Origin: an uncultured Collinsella sp. | Lineage (GTDB): Bacteria > Actinomycetota > Coriobacteriia > Coriobacteriales > Coriobacteriaceae | Assembly: GCA_900757285.1 (NCBI GenBank) | Contig: CAAENI010000048.1 | Location: 1-19,518, forward strand | Reading direction: 5' to 3' | DNA: 19,518 nt | Shown: positions 1 to 7,565 of the stretch, one piece after another | Numbering within the stretch: the first letter of the stretch is position 1 | Layout of the letters: each line of letters opens with the position of its first letter | Translations under genes and position numbers: made by a program | Notes under the pieces: model-generated | What the model saw: only the letters and a program-made list of their open reading frames with translations | Database searches by the model: none | Told to the model about the DNA's origin: nothing

Positions 1-133
1 ACCCCTTAATCCACGCAACGGCGCTGCCCAGCTTTGCAGAACTTGGGCTGCCGTCGACACCATTCTACCCACGAATGACATTTTGGACAATCGGCAATGC
101 CACTTCAAAAAATGGATGCAACCTAGGAGGACG
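1..133. other. Non-coding stretch at window edge, possible dispersed-repeat remnant
   Basis: No convincing gene is seen here. On the minus strand a reading frame starting at an ATG at 81 is open to the window edge, but no ribosome-binding site precedes it. The first 12 bases (accccttaatcc) are identical to 14106-14117, where they form the right arm and flank of a terminator-like hairpin. The window may therefore begin inside another copy of that element. Only one arm is visible, so this cannot be settled. Confidence 0.3.
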
Positions 134-172
134 CAGAATGTGACAAAGGGACAGTCCCTTTGTCACATTCTG
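134..172. repeat. Perfect 18-bp-arm palindrome overlapping the helicase stop codon (REP/MITE-like or terminator)
   Basis: The arms at 134-151 and 155-172 are exact reverse complements around the 3-nt loop cag. The core tgtgacaaaggga-cag-tccctttgtcaca recurs at 16327-16355 with one mismatch. The stop codon of the minus-strand helicase gene (163-165) lies in this palindrome, so it probably ends that transcript. Two copies in one window with the same core argue for a dispersed element rather than a chance terminator. There is no clear run of T after the stem on either strand. Confidence 0.75.
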
Positions 173-3100
173 GAGTTCTCTATAAGCCAGTGCTCATAGG
201 CGCGTTGCATGACCTCAGTCTTGTCAGCTTTTTTGCGGCAGCCCTTTTGTTCCTCAACGGCCAGTTCGTAAGCGCCACTTTGCTCAAAGGCGCCGGTGTC
301 CCACGCACCGTGTTCAATGCGCGACCATACGGCATCGATGAGGTGTTCGAGCTCGGCAATGTCATCGGCGCTGGCGGTCGTCGAGAACGGCGGACGCAGC
401 TCATTCGTTGCCTTGTCGGGCTCGACATAGTAATCGCCCATGGAAGTGACGGTGTAGCCATAAAACTCGGTTGACGTCTCGACCAGCAGTTTGTAGAACT
501 TGAGCTGGCGATGATAGCCCGCGGGCACCTCCTTGCCAAAGCCAGTCTTGTAGTCGACGATCTGCACCGTTTTAGCTGCATCGTCAACGAGGAGCAGATC
601 AAGAAAACCGAAGAGCGGGGTTCCACCGGCAGTTAGACACTGCATGTTCGCTTCCGTGATGCAACGGTAGCCGCGCACGTGCTCTACAAGCCAGGGGATG
701 AATGCGCGACAAATGCGTTCGAAGCGCTCCGAATAGCGATGGACGTCCTCAGGGGCAAAATCGAGCCACGAAATCTGCTGACGATACTCGGCCTCAATTG
801 CCTCGATTGCCGCCTCGCCATCGGTTGCCATCCGATTAACGATTTCTTCGAACATCGCGTGAACGATGGTGCCGAATTCGGTTTGGATCGTAGGCGCAGT
901 GGGCAGGCGCACAATCTGCTTTTCGGGGAAGTGCAGGCTATTTGCGCATCCAGGCTCGTACGTCACAAAGTTGTTGAGCGCTGTTGCAGAGAGAAACTTC
1001 ACGTCGGTGTGAGGCTCCAAAAGTGCGCAGAGCTCGGGCGTATCGAACGCGTAGTTGTCGCGCCACTCGGTTTCGATGGCGGTACTGAGCTGGTTTGCCT
1101 CGACGGTGACTTCGCAAGAGTCGATAAGCCCCGTGAGCTCCTGCAGCGCCGATCCGCCGGCGCGGTACAGCTCGAGGTGTCGCTTAGCGCGCGTGATGGC
1201 TACAAACAGCAGACGGCGCGCATCGTCGTCATCCTTTTCGTCGCGAATAAGCAGGTTGGACGGGTACAAGCTCATGCCGCCAGCACCTTTGTGCCAGGTG
1301 GAGTCGTCGGCGTCGAGCAGGTAGACGCATTCGAACTGCAGACCTTTCGAACTGTGAGCGCTAGTAAGGCGAACGGCTCCCGGTGTGCCAAGATCGATCG
1401 ATGCGTCGATGCTCACGCTAAACTTTTGCGCGGCGTCGAGTTTGTCGACAATATCGGGCAGGCGAAGCGTGCGTCCCATGCGGCGCGCGTCGCCCATTTC
1501 ACCCTCGGCAAAGGCGAGTAGGGCACGGATGCCGGCATTGAATTCGGCGGCGCCCAGCGGATCTTGATCTTTGCGATGCCGGTAATAGCCAAGGCTACGT
1601 TCGGCAATCTTAAAGAGCAAATCTCGGACAGGTGAGGCATTGGCCTCTGCCGCCCACTGCATAAGATCGTCGTGCAGCTCTTTGGCGTGGGCGCTATTGC
1701 TCTCGCACATGGCGGCCATCCAGTCGCCGCGATGCTCGCGCTTGGCGCTGAGCGCAAACGTCACGGACGATGGATGGTCGCCGCCCAGCTCGGCGGCACA
1801 GACAATCTGCGGAAGATAGCTGCTGGCGAGCTCCTGCTGCCCGCGCGCAAGCGCGGTAACGCAGCGCAGCAGTGCCAAAGTCGTCTGCATGCGCTCGGAG
1901 GCAAAGAGATTCTGCCGCTCGCGATAGGAAAACGGTACGTTTTCCTTAACGAGGAAGGGGATCAGCGAGCGCAATGCGGCGTGTTTGGCAGAGATGACTG
2001 CAATTCCTTCATTGGGATCTTCGCAGTCATTGAGGTATCCGGCCTCAATCCTCTGCTTAATGCTCGCAGCGACGGCGGCGTATTCCTCGGCTTTGCCGGT
2101 GTAGACGTTCTCGCTAAAGCTGACCTGATCACTCTGAGGCTTAAAGGCTTCGATTGACTTATTCGAGCTGGCATCAAGTCGGTATTCGATTTGCTGGGCG
2201 ATGGCTTGACCAAGCTCAACGATGGCGGGCGTGGAGCGATAGTTGGTCTTGAGCACGATGCTCCGGGGCGAAAACTCGGCCGCAAACTGGTTGGCACACT
2301 CGATCGTGGCGCCCTGAAAACGCATGATGGCCTGATCGTCATCGCCGACGGCCATGATATTGGGCGCATCAATGCCGTCGCAGAGCAGCTCGATGATGCG
2401 CATCTGGGCACCATTGGTGTCCTGGAACTCGTCAACTTGGATATAGGTATAGGTGTCCTGGAGCACTTGGCGTAGCGCGTCGTTGTGTTCGACAGCGTTA
2501 ACAAAGTCGCCGATCATGTCGTCGTAATCGTAAAGATGGTGTTGGTCGAGCTCGCTCTGGTAGCGACGCGCGACGTCGCAAGCGGCTTTAAGTCGCTCGC
2601 TCTGTTCTGCAATCTTAAAGGTGCGCCCCTGAGAGTTGCTGCCTCCAAAGAAGGCATCGCGCACCTTGGTGTACCCCGAGGACTTTCCCTTCTCGTCAAT
2701 AAGTTCGGTGCGGCGAACGGTGTCGCGCAACTCAAGAATGTACGGCACGTACGTGCCGGCGGGACAGTTGATCGGGCGGGTGAGCGATGTGGGCGCCATG
2801 CAGCAGGCGCGCTCGATCTCTTCCTCAAAGCGCTCTGCCAACGCAGCGCTTGCCCTTTCACAGGCGAGCGTAAGCAGCTCTGAATGCTCGGTGAGCCAGG
2901 CAGCGGCGTCGATATTCTGCTGCGCGATGGCGCTCAGCACGTCGTAATCCAGGCCGCTGCGCTTGGTCTTGGAGACAAAGCCGATCATCTTGCCGATGTT
3001 TTGCGCGGGCATATCGGGCGACCCTCCGCCCAGGGGCGACCCAAAGGGAAGCGATTTGAGCAGGCGGTCGAAGATCTCCTGCTGATGCAAGCTAGTGATG

Positions 3101-3450
3101 AGTGTGTCGGTCGCAGGGCGTGTGAAAAACTCGGGATAGCGCGACCTGATGCTGCTTGCAAATCCGTGGAACGTACTGACTTCGATGCCGTAGGCGTCGC
3201 GCCCAATGAGCTCAATCAGGCGTTTGCGCATGGCTTCCGCGCCCGCCTCGGTATAGGTGAGGCAGAGGATGTTGCGTGGGGCGGCATCGCGCTTGGCCAG
3301 GATGTTCGCCGCGCGCAGGCTCAGCAGCTGCGTCTTGCCGGTACCGGGGCCGGCAATGACGAGCAGCGGACCATCTAGGCATTCGACGGCCTCGCGCTGT
3401 TCGGGATTCAGGCGCTCGAACGATACATTGAATTTGGGGGTTGTAGCCAT
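163..3450 (-). CDS. UvrD-like superfamily 1 DNA helicase fused to a PD-(D/E)XK (RecB-type) nuclease
   Basis: This 1095-aa protein is predicted to couple ATP-driven 3'-5' DNA unwinding to nuclease cleavage, as RecB, AddA and AdnA/AdnB proteins do in double-strand break processing. Helicase motifs appear in order: Q motif LNPEQREAV (14-22), Walker A AGPGTGKT (33-40), VDEFQDTN (339-346), GDDDQAIMRFQGA (369-381), TNYRS (402-406), SAHSSKGLQFE (697-707) and RRLLFVAITRAKR (745-757). The nuclease domain follows with H864, D951 (GFLD), the D-x-K of VDYKTG (965-970) and Q982 of the YHRQLKFYK segment. No iron-sulfur cysteine cluster is apparent. The ATG lies 6 nt after the stop of the WYL gene, so the two form an operon. 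The last residues (NSRM) and the stop are encoded within a palindromic repeat, so the natural C terminus may have been altered by it. A partner subunit is not visible; AdnA-like or stand-alone roles are both possible. Confidence 0.92.
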   Translation of the reverse strand: MATTPKFNVSFERLNPEQREAVECLDGPLLVIAGPGTGKTQLLSLRAANILAKRDAAPRNILCLTYTEAGAEAMRKRLIELIGRDAYGIEVSTFHGFASSIRSRYPEFFTRPATDTLITSLHQQEIFDRLLKSLPFGSPLGGGSPDMPAQNIGKMIGFVSKTKRSGLDYDVLSAIAQQNIDAAAWLTEHSELLTLACERASAALAERFEEEIERACCMAPTSLTRPINCPAGTYVPYILELRDTVRRTELIDEKGKSSGYTKVRDAFFGGSNSQGRTFKIAEQSERLKAACDVARRYQSELDQHHLYDYDDMIGDFVNAVEHNDALRQVLQDTYTYIQVDEFQDTNGAQMRIIELLCDGIDAPNIMAVGDDDQAIMRFQGATIECANQFAAEFSPRSIVLKTNYRSTPAIVELGQAIAQQIEYRLDASSNKSIEAFKPQSDQVSFSENVYTGKAEEYAAVAASIKQRIEAGYLNDCEDPNEGIAVISAKHAALRSLIPFLVKENVPFSYRERQNLFASERMQTTLALLRCVTALARGQQELASSYLPQIVCAAELGGDHPSSVTFALSAKREHRGDWMAAMCESNSAHAKELHDDLMQWAAEANASPVRDLLFKIAERSLGYYRHRKDQDPLGAAEFNAGIRALLAFAEGEMGDARRMGRTLRLPDIVDKLDAAQKFSVSIDASIDLGTPGAVRLTSAHSSKGLQFECVYLLDADDSTWHKGAGGMSLYPSNLLIRDEKDDDDARRLLFVAITRAKRHLELYRAGGSALQELTGLIDSCEVTVEANQLSTAIETEWRDNYAFDTPELCALLEPHTDVKFLSATALNNFVTYEPGCANSLHFPEKQIVRLPTAPTIQTEFGTIVHAMFEEIVNRMATDGEAAIEAIEAEYRQQISWLDFAPEDVHRYSERFERICRAFIPWLVEHVRGYRCITEANMQCLTAGGTPLFGFLDLLLVDDAAKTVQIVDYKTGFGKEVPAGYHRQLKFYKLLVETSTEFYGYTVTSMGDYYVEPDKATNELRPPFSTTASADDIAELEHLIDAVWSRIEHGAWDTGAFEQSGAYELAVEEQKGCRKKADKTEVMQRAYEHWLIENSRM

Positions 3451-3456
3451 GAAATA

Positions 3457-4467
3457 TTACCTGTCTTCCTGGTAGAGCGCACGCGTTTCATCGAGGTATT
3501 TGAGATATGTATCGATGGCGCTCTGGGGCTGAACGATCTTAATGAACGTGCTGAGTTGCAGCAACCAGCCAAAGAACTGCGGCGACAGCGGGGCTTTGAC
3601 AGTTGCTAACAGGCGACCGTCCTGGTTTTCAAACACAATGGCGTCCAGTCCAAACTTGTCGATGAGCGGGTTCATCGCGCGGTCGTCAAGTTCCAGCACC
3701 ACGGTGGTCTTATCGGCCGCATAGACTCCAAACGATGGCGAAACGTGGTCCTCGAGCACATAGCCGGCAATGCGCGGATCTTTGGTCGCGGACTCTTCGG
3801 ACACCGCAACATCGAGCATGCGATCGACGCGGTAGGGCGTGAACGGCTGATGGTCCGAGCCGGCGTTGGCCCATTTATCCCTAAAACCAATCATGTAATA
3901 GAGTTCGTCGGAGTAGATAAGGCGCACGGGTGTGAGCTCGTAGGTCTTTCCGTCATGATTAAGGGCCTTTTGTTTAGCGGCGTCGTAGTGGAAGTAACGA
4001 AACCGAATCTTGCGTTTTTCGCGCATAGCCTGCTGAATCAAGTCGATGTTAAGCAGGGCATCGGAGTTTTGCATCTTCACGCGCGAAGGCACGTCGACAC
4101 GCTTGTACATCAGCTCGCGTTCGCCCAGGCTGGCGAGGCTTTGCAGCCTGCCGATGAGATGGTCGGTTAACTCATCGGTCAAAAACGGCGAACTCTGCAC
4201 GGCGTCAACAAGCATGATGAGTTCTTGCAGGTCGAGCGGGCGTGAGACCAGCGCCCATTCCTTGCCACCGCGCTGGTTGATGTTGAGCCCAAAGTCGCGA
4301 AGCGTTTGTAGGTCGCGATAGATAGCCTTTCGTTCGGCCTCGAGATCGTGATAGGCGAGCTCCTCGATGATCTGCTGCGTCGTGAGCCCGTGCGTGCTGT
4401 CGGTCTTTTCCATCAAGGTTTTAAGCAGGAACAGAAGCCTGAGCTTTTGATTTGGTCTGTTCGCCAC
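3457..4467 (-). CDS. WYL-domain transcriptional regulator with N-terminal winged helix
   Basis: A 336-aa DNA-binding regulator. Residues 1-75 form an HTH_11-like winged helix (LTTQQIIEEL, then AERKAIYRDLQTLRDFG). Residues 138-220 form the WYL domain: the name-giving motif is YYMIGF (190-195) and the conserved YRVDRM is at 212-217. The C-terminal part (to 336) fits the WCX extension. I chose the GTG at 4467 because AAAGGAG lies 5 nt upstream; the longer frame from 4533 adds 22 unconvincing residues and has no such site. WYL domains are thought to sense nucleic-acid or nucleotide ligands, and WYL regulators are often linked to DNA damage or phage defence genes. The gene is co-transcribed with the downstream helicase-nuclease and diverges from rtcB. 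An imperfect palindrome at 4513-4529 upstream of the start recurs upstream of both long paralogue genes. Confidence 0.9.
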   Translation of the reverse strand: MANRPNQKLRLLFLLKTLMEKTDSTHGLTTQQIIEELAYHDLEAERKAIYRDLQTLRDFGLNINQRGGKEWALVSRPLDLQELIMLVDAVQSSPFLTDELTDHLIGRLQSLASLGERELMYKRVDVPSRVKMQNSDALLNIDLIQQAMREKRKIRFRYFHYDAAKQKALNHDGKTYELTPVRLIYSDELYYMIGFRDKWANAGSDHQPFTPYRVDRMLDVAVSEESATKDPRIAGYVLEDHVSPSFGVYAADKTTVVLELDDRAMNPLIDKFGLDAIVFENQDGRLLATVKAPLSPQFFGWLLQLSTFIKIVQPQSAIDTYLKYLDETRALYQEDR

Positions 4468-4512
4468 GTTGTCTCCTTTCGCCGGCATCGTACCAACCGG
4501 AGATTTAAAACA

Positions 4513-4529
4513 AGACCCGTTATTGGGAC
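4513..4529 (-). promoter_or_regulatory. Operator-like imperfect palindrome upstream of the WYL gene
   Basis: The minus strand reads GTCCCAATAACGGGTCT, which differs by one base from GTCCCATTAACGGGTCT at 13364-13380 and shares the GTCCC-TAACGGG core with 16296-16312. It ends 46 nt before the GTG start. A possible -10 hexamer TACAAT (4532-4537 on the minus strand) lies just upstream, so the motif would overlap the transcription start. Autoregulation is inference. Confidence 0.45.
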
Positions 4530-4689
4530 TCATTGTAGCCCGCGCGACCGTAGTATTCGCAGCAATAAGAGCCCGAATAGGGCGAAAGGTGGTTAAACGG
4601 AGATCGGCGGTTTGGCTGGTTGGTGTGACATGCGCTCTATTGGCTTGGGGCCGATTCCGGTTTACAAGGATCAGAACAGGAGAAATGCG

Positions 4690-5787
4690 ATGGTAGACAT
4701 CAAAGTCTTTGCCGAGAATCTTGAGGATTCAACCAAGGAGCAGATCGAGGAGATTTCCAGCTGCCCGGCGTTTGAAGGCGCCAAGATCCGCATCATGCCC
4801 GATGCCCATAAGGGCAAGGGCTGCGTGATTGGTTTTACGGCAAACTTGGGTGACAAGGTCATTCCTAATTTGGTGGGCGTCGACATCGGATGCGGTATGT
4901 ATTGTGTGCCGCTTGCGGAGACCATTGCACGCGACGACCTCATTCAGTTCAATCGCGATGTGAAGCGCGCGGTGCCCACGGGCTTTAGCCTTCATCGCGA
5001 TGCTGCCTGCGTACTCGCGGACTTTGACATGGAGTCGCGTGATTGGCTGCAGAATAAACGCAAGGTTGAGCGTTCCATGGGCACGCTGGGCAGCGGCAAC
5101 CACTTCATTGAACTCGACGAGGACGAGGATGGACGCCAATATCTGGTCGTGCACACCGGCTCGCGCAACATGGGCAAGCAGACGGCGGAGCACCATCAGG
5201 CGCTGGCGCAGAAGACGTGCACGGCAGATATCCCCGACGAGCTTAAGTATCTCGAGGGCGATCTTTCTGCCGAGTATCTCGTCGATATGCATAACTGTCA
5301 ACGCTTCTCGAATCAGAACCGCAAGGCGATTGTCGCACAGATTATTGAGCGTACGGGAATTCGACTCGACGGAGACGGCTTTACCACCATGCACAACTAC
5401 ATCTCGGAAGGCGGCATGATTCGCAAGGGCGCCATTAGCGCTCATGCGGGGGAGACGGTGCTGATTCCGTTTAATATGCGCGACGGTGCCGTTATTGCAC
5501 GCGGCAAGGGAAACGAGGACTGGAACTGCTCGGCGCCGCACGGGACGGGTCGCGCGATGAGCCGCACCAAAGCGTTCCAAACGCTCGATACCAGGTCGTT
5601 CGTTAACGAGATGCGCGATGCTGGCATCTACTGTCCGAGCGCATGCGAGACGACGCTCGATGAGTCGCCCGAAGCGTATAAGCCTGCGGATGATGTACTG
5701 AGGCTCATGGACCCGACGGTTGATGTTATTCACCGACTCAAGCCGATTTGGAATTTTAAGGCTACTGGTAAGCGCGGTAGGCGTTAG
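4690..5787 (+). CDS. rtcB: RNA-splicing ligase RtcB (GTP- and Mn2+-dependent)
   Basis: This 365-aa protein joins 2',3'-cyclic-phosphate or 3'-phosphate RNA ends to 5'-hydroxyl ends after activation by GTP. Diagnostic segments are MPDAHKGKG (36-44), VGVDIGCGM (62-70, with the metal-binding D65 and C68), GTLGSGNHFIEL (131-142), VVHTGSRNMG (153-162), MHNYIS (234-239) and APHGTGRAMSR (282-292). H284 is the expected guanylylated histidine, although the usual SHGAGR reads PHGTGR here. The protein ends in the family-typical LKPIWNFKA. The ATG at 4690 is preceded by CAGGAGAAATGCG, whereas the longer frame from 4612 adds 26 residues without support. The length is slightly below the roughly 400 aa of E. 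coli RtcB. The next gene starts 10 nt after the stop, so an operon is likely. No rtcA or archease gene is present; the role is probably RNA repair, for example after tRNA cleavage. Confidence 0.95.
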   Translation: MVDIKVFAENLEDSTKEQIEEISSCPAFEGAKIRIMPDAHKGKGCVIGFTANLGDKVIPNLVGVDIGCGMYCVPLAETIARDDLIQFNRDVKRAVPTGFSLHRDAACVLADFDMESRDWLQNKRKVERSMGTLGSGNHFIELDEDEDGRQYLVVHTGSRNMGKQTAEHHQALAQKTCTADIPDELKYLEGDLSAEYLVDMHNCQRFSNQNRKAIVAQIIERTGIRLDGDGFTTMHNYISEGGMIRKGAISAHAGETVLIPFNMRDGAVIARGKGNEDWNCSAPHGTGRAMSRTKAFQTLDTRSFVNEMRDAGIYCPSACETTLDESPEAYKPADDVLRLMDPTVDVIHRLKPIWNFKATGKRGRR

Positions 5788-5797
5788 GAGGGTTGCG

Positions 5798-6631
5798 ATG
5801 ACGCTAAAGATGGACTCCAGGGACGACCGAATTGGCCGTTCTGTGAGTTTGGGCGAGATGGTGAGCTTCCCGGGCGTGATGCCGCCGACGCCCGCGAATC
5901 AGCGTAGTGGGAATCGCAAAGAACGTGATGACGAGGGTTTTGACCTCAGCGGTTTTCACAGTCGGCTGGTTTCTGGGCTCGATCGCGGTATGGAGACGTC
6001 GGTGCTTGAAGCCCCGCGAGTGTTGAAGACCGGTATGCCGGTCGATGATGCCCTAGGTGGCGGCATTGGGCTGGGCAAGCTCAGCGTGATTGGCGGCGCG
6101 CATGAAGATGTCTCGAACGTGCTGGTGTATGCGACCTTGCGCCTGAGTGAGCAATGCGCCGTGCTCTACATGCCGATTCGGGAGCGTGAAGAGGATGTGA
6201 TTGCCCGGCTTATTCGTGCCGAGATGGATGACAAGGTGTCAGAGGATCCTGAGGAACAACAGATTGAGACAATCCGCGCAACGATGCGTCTCAAGCAGCG
6301 CAACCTGGGCATCTTTGTCGAAGACAACATGACCATGGACCTTGTAACAAGTTGGCTACTCGGCGACCAGACGTGGAACAGAGCGGTGCTAGAGAACATC
6401 GTGGTCGTAATCGGCGGACTCGAAATGCTCGACGACAACCGTCCGATAAACGCTGTCCTGCGCGACTTACGCAACATGCTCAGCCCGACGGCGGCAATCT
6501 TAGCAGGTTGCTTTGCGGCAGAGGGCCGAGACAACGATGTGGCATTCGCCGAGACCCACTGCAATGCAGATGCTCTGGTCCGCATAAGTACCGATGACGA
6601 AAATCCCGCCTGCGTGCGAGTCTTTGGCTAG
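5798..6631 (+). CDS. Degenerate DnaB/RecA-fold protein without a Walker A motif
   Basis: This 277-aa protein follows rtcB by 10 nt with a strong ribosome-binding site (GGAGGG at 5787-5792). The first 60 residues are polar and probably disordered. From about residue 76 the sequence follows the layout of the DnaB helicase C-terminal domain: LKTGMPVDDALGGGIGLGKL (76-95) matches the region before the P-loop, LSVIGG (95-100) its leading strand, REREEDVIARLIRAEM (128-143) the SLEM helix region, GIFVEDNMTM (171-180) the 'yIdd' strand, and NIVVVIGGLEML (200-211) the Walker B strand. Where DnaB has a GKT-type P-loop, this protein reads GGAHEDVSN, so it should not bind ATP in the usual way. No zinc site or membrane segment is seen. 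The match is by pattern only. A structural or regulatory role, perhaps with RtcB, is inference. Confidence 0.65.
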   Translation: MTLKMDSRDDRIGRSVSLGEMVSFPGVMPPTPANQRSGNRKERDDEGFDLSGFHSRLVSGLDRGMETSVLEAPRVLKTGMPVDDALGGGIGLGKLSVIGGAHEDVSNVLVYATLRLSEQCAVLYMPIREREEDVIARLIRAEMDDKVSEDPEEQQIETIRATMRLKQRNLGIFVEDNMTMDLVTSWLLGDQTWNRAVLENIVVVIGGLEMLDDNRPINAVLRDLRNMLSPTAAILAGCFAAEGRDNDVAFAETHCNADALVRISTDDENPACVRVFG

Positions 6632-6770
6632 GGCAAAGAGTACTGACAGCAAATAACGGGAGTCAGTAATGCAGACGGGCTATTATGAAGGCATGTGATC
6701 GTTTGCGTCTGGGTTTGACGGATCCTGCAAGTAATAGTTGCCGGGATTTCAAAGGTAAGACAACTACAAC

Positions 6771-6809
6771 CTTAAGCCCTCGTGGCCTGCCGTGCTTTGA
6801 GGGCTTAAG
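6771..6809. terminator. 11-bp inverted repeat between converging genes
   Basis: CTTAAGCCCTC (6771-6781) and GAGGGCTTAAG (6799-6809) are exact reverse complements with a 17-nt loop. The hairpin lies between the end of the DnaB-like gene (6631, plus strand) and the end of the EcoRI-like gene (6857, minus strand), where a bidirectional terminator is expected. There is no strong T run after the stem, so termination is inferred from position and stem strength. The rest of 6632-6856 holds a weak TACTGAC/GTCAGTA inverted repeat (6641-6668) and a 43-codon frame from 6684 that overlaps the hairpin and looks spurious. Confidence 0.5.
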
Positions 6810-6856
6810 CGTGATTTAAATGGTTTTATATGGATGAGCGGTAGCCTGTCGGATAG

Positions 6857-7564
6857 CTAGTCATTGAAAAAGCAGTTCTCTCCGTATTTCGAGAAGTAGT
6901 AATGGATAGAGCGCTTGGCGATTTCATAGAATCTGTCATACATTTCGTTTTCCGTCCACTCTTCGGCGCGGAAGTAAAACGTTCCTCTTTTGAACTGCGG
7001 TAAGTTTGCAACATCATGAAGATAGACCTTGTTTAATTCTCCAAATATTGCAATTGTAACCACCCGGTCTAATATGCTTGAGCCTGCTGCAAAATCGCAG
7101 CCATCTCCAAAGCAAACAAAAGGAAAAATATCTTCATCTGCCATCAATGCTCTGAGTCCAATAACGTTTTTCCCCAGGCGCTCGATTGCGTTACCTTTAG
7201 CCTGCTTGCTTTTACCCTCTGCTGCGCGAAGGTCATTTGTCCCCTGGTTTTTCTTTTCGCCGATTAAGATGGGGAAACGTTTTCCATCTTTAGAGACAAG
7301 ATATAGAAAACCGCCGTCGGGAGTCATGAATGACGAATCTTGATAGTAAAAGGTGTCGACTTCAGGAAAAGCCTCATTGATGTGCGCTGTGACCTCTTTA
7401 AGATAAACGCGTTTTTTCCATTCGATGCTAATACCCGGAAAGGCAGACTCTAGATTCACTCTAACTGCTTCGACGGCCCTTGCCATTGCTTTTTCTTGCC
7501 TGCTTGAGGTCTTGTTAATAACCGTTCCTTTTCTAGATTCACGCAGATCATCTTTATGTGCCAT
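6857..7564 (-). CDS. EcoRI-like type II restriction endonuclease
   Basis: This 235-aa protein is predicted to cleave DNA that its partner has not methylated. It shows the EcoRI-family core: FMTPDGG (79-85) supplies the P-D of the PD-(D/E)XK fold, and IGEKKNQG (101-108) supplies E103-x-K105, matching EcoRI D91, E111 and K113. The recognition helix GNAIERLGKN (124-133) is nearly the EcoRI GNAIERSHKN, keeping the residues equivalent to N141, A142 and R145 that read the inner bases. GAATTC or a close relative is therefore a plausible target, but the rest of the recognition surface differs and the protein is about 40 aa shorter than EcoRI. The ATG lies one base after the methyltransferase stop, and its ribosome-binding site (AAGGAGA) is inside that gene, so translation is probably coupled and the methylase made first. 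The pair is visibly AT-richer than its neighbours, a sign of transfer. Confidence 0.88.
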   Translation of the reverse strand: MAHKDDLRESRKGTVINKTSSRQEKAMARAVEAVRVNLESAFPGISIEWKKRVYLKEVTAHINEAFPEVDTFYYQDSSFMTPDGGFLYLVSKDGKRFPILIGEKKNQGTNDLRAAEGKSKQAKGNAIERLGKNVIGLRALMADEDIFPFVCFGDGCDFAAGSSILDRVVTIAIFGELNKVYLHDVANLPQFKRGTFYFRAEEWTENEMYDRFYEIAKRSIHYYFSKYGENCFFND

Positions 7565-7565
7565 T

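Noticed and set aside
1..81. Minus-strand frame with an ATG at 81, open to the window edge
   Set aside because: No ribosome-binding site, only 27 codons visible, and the region resembles repeat sequence.
679..1521. 280-codon plus-strand frame inside the helicase gene
   Set aside because: Antisense to helicase motifs V and VI and the nuclease domain; no recognisable protein.
4729..5733. 334-codon open frame antisense to rtcB
   Set aside because: The plus strand encodes an unmistakable RtcB with all its motifs; the antisense translation shows no domain and no upstream ribosome-binding site.
6684..6815. 43-codon plus-strand frame after the DnaB-like gene
   Set aside because: It has no ribosome-binding site and its end is formed by the 11-bp inverted repeat; more likely non-coding.
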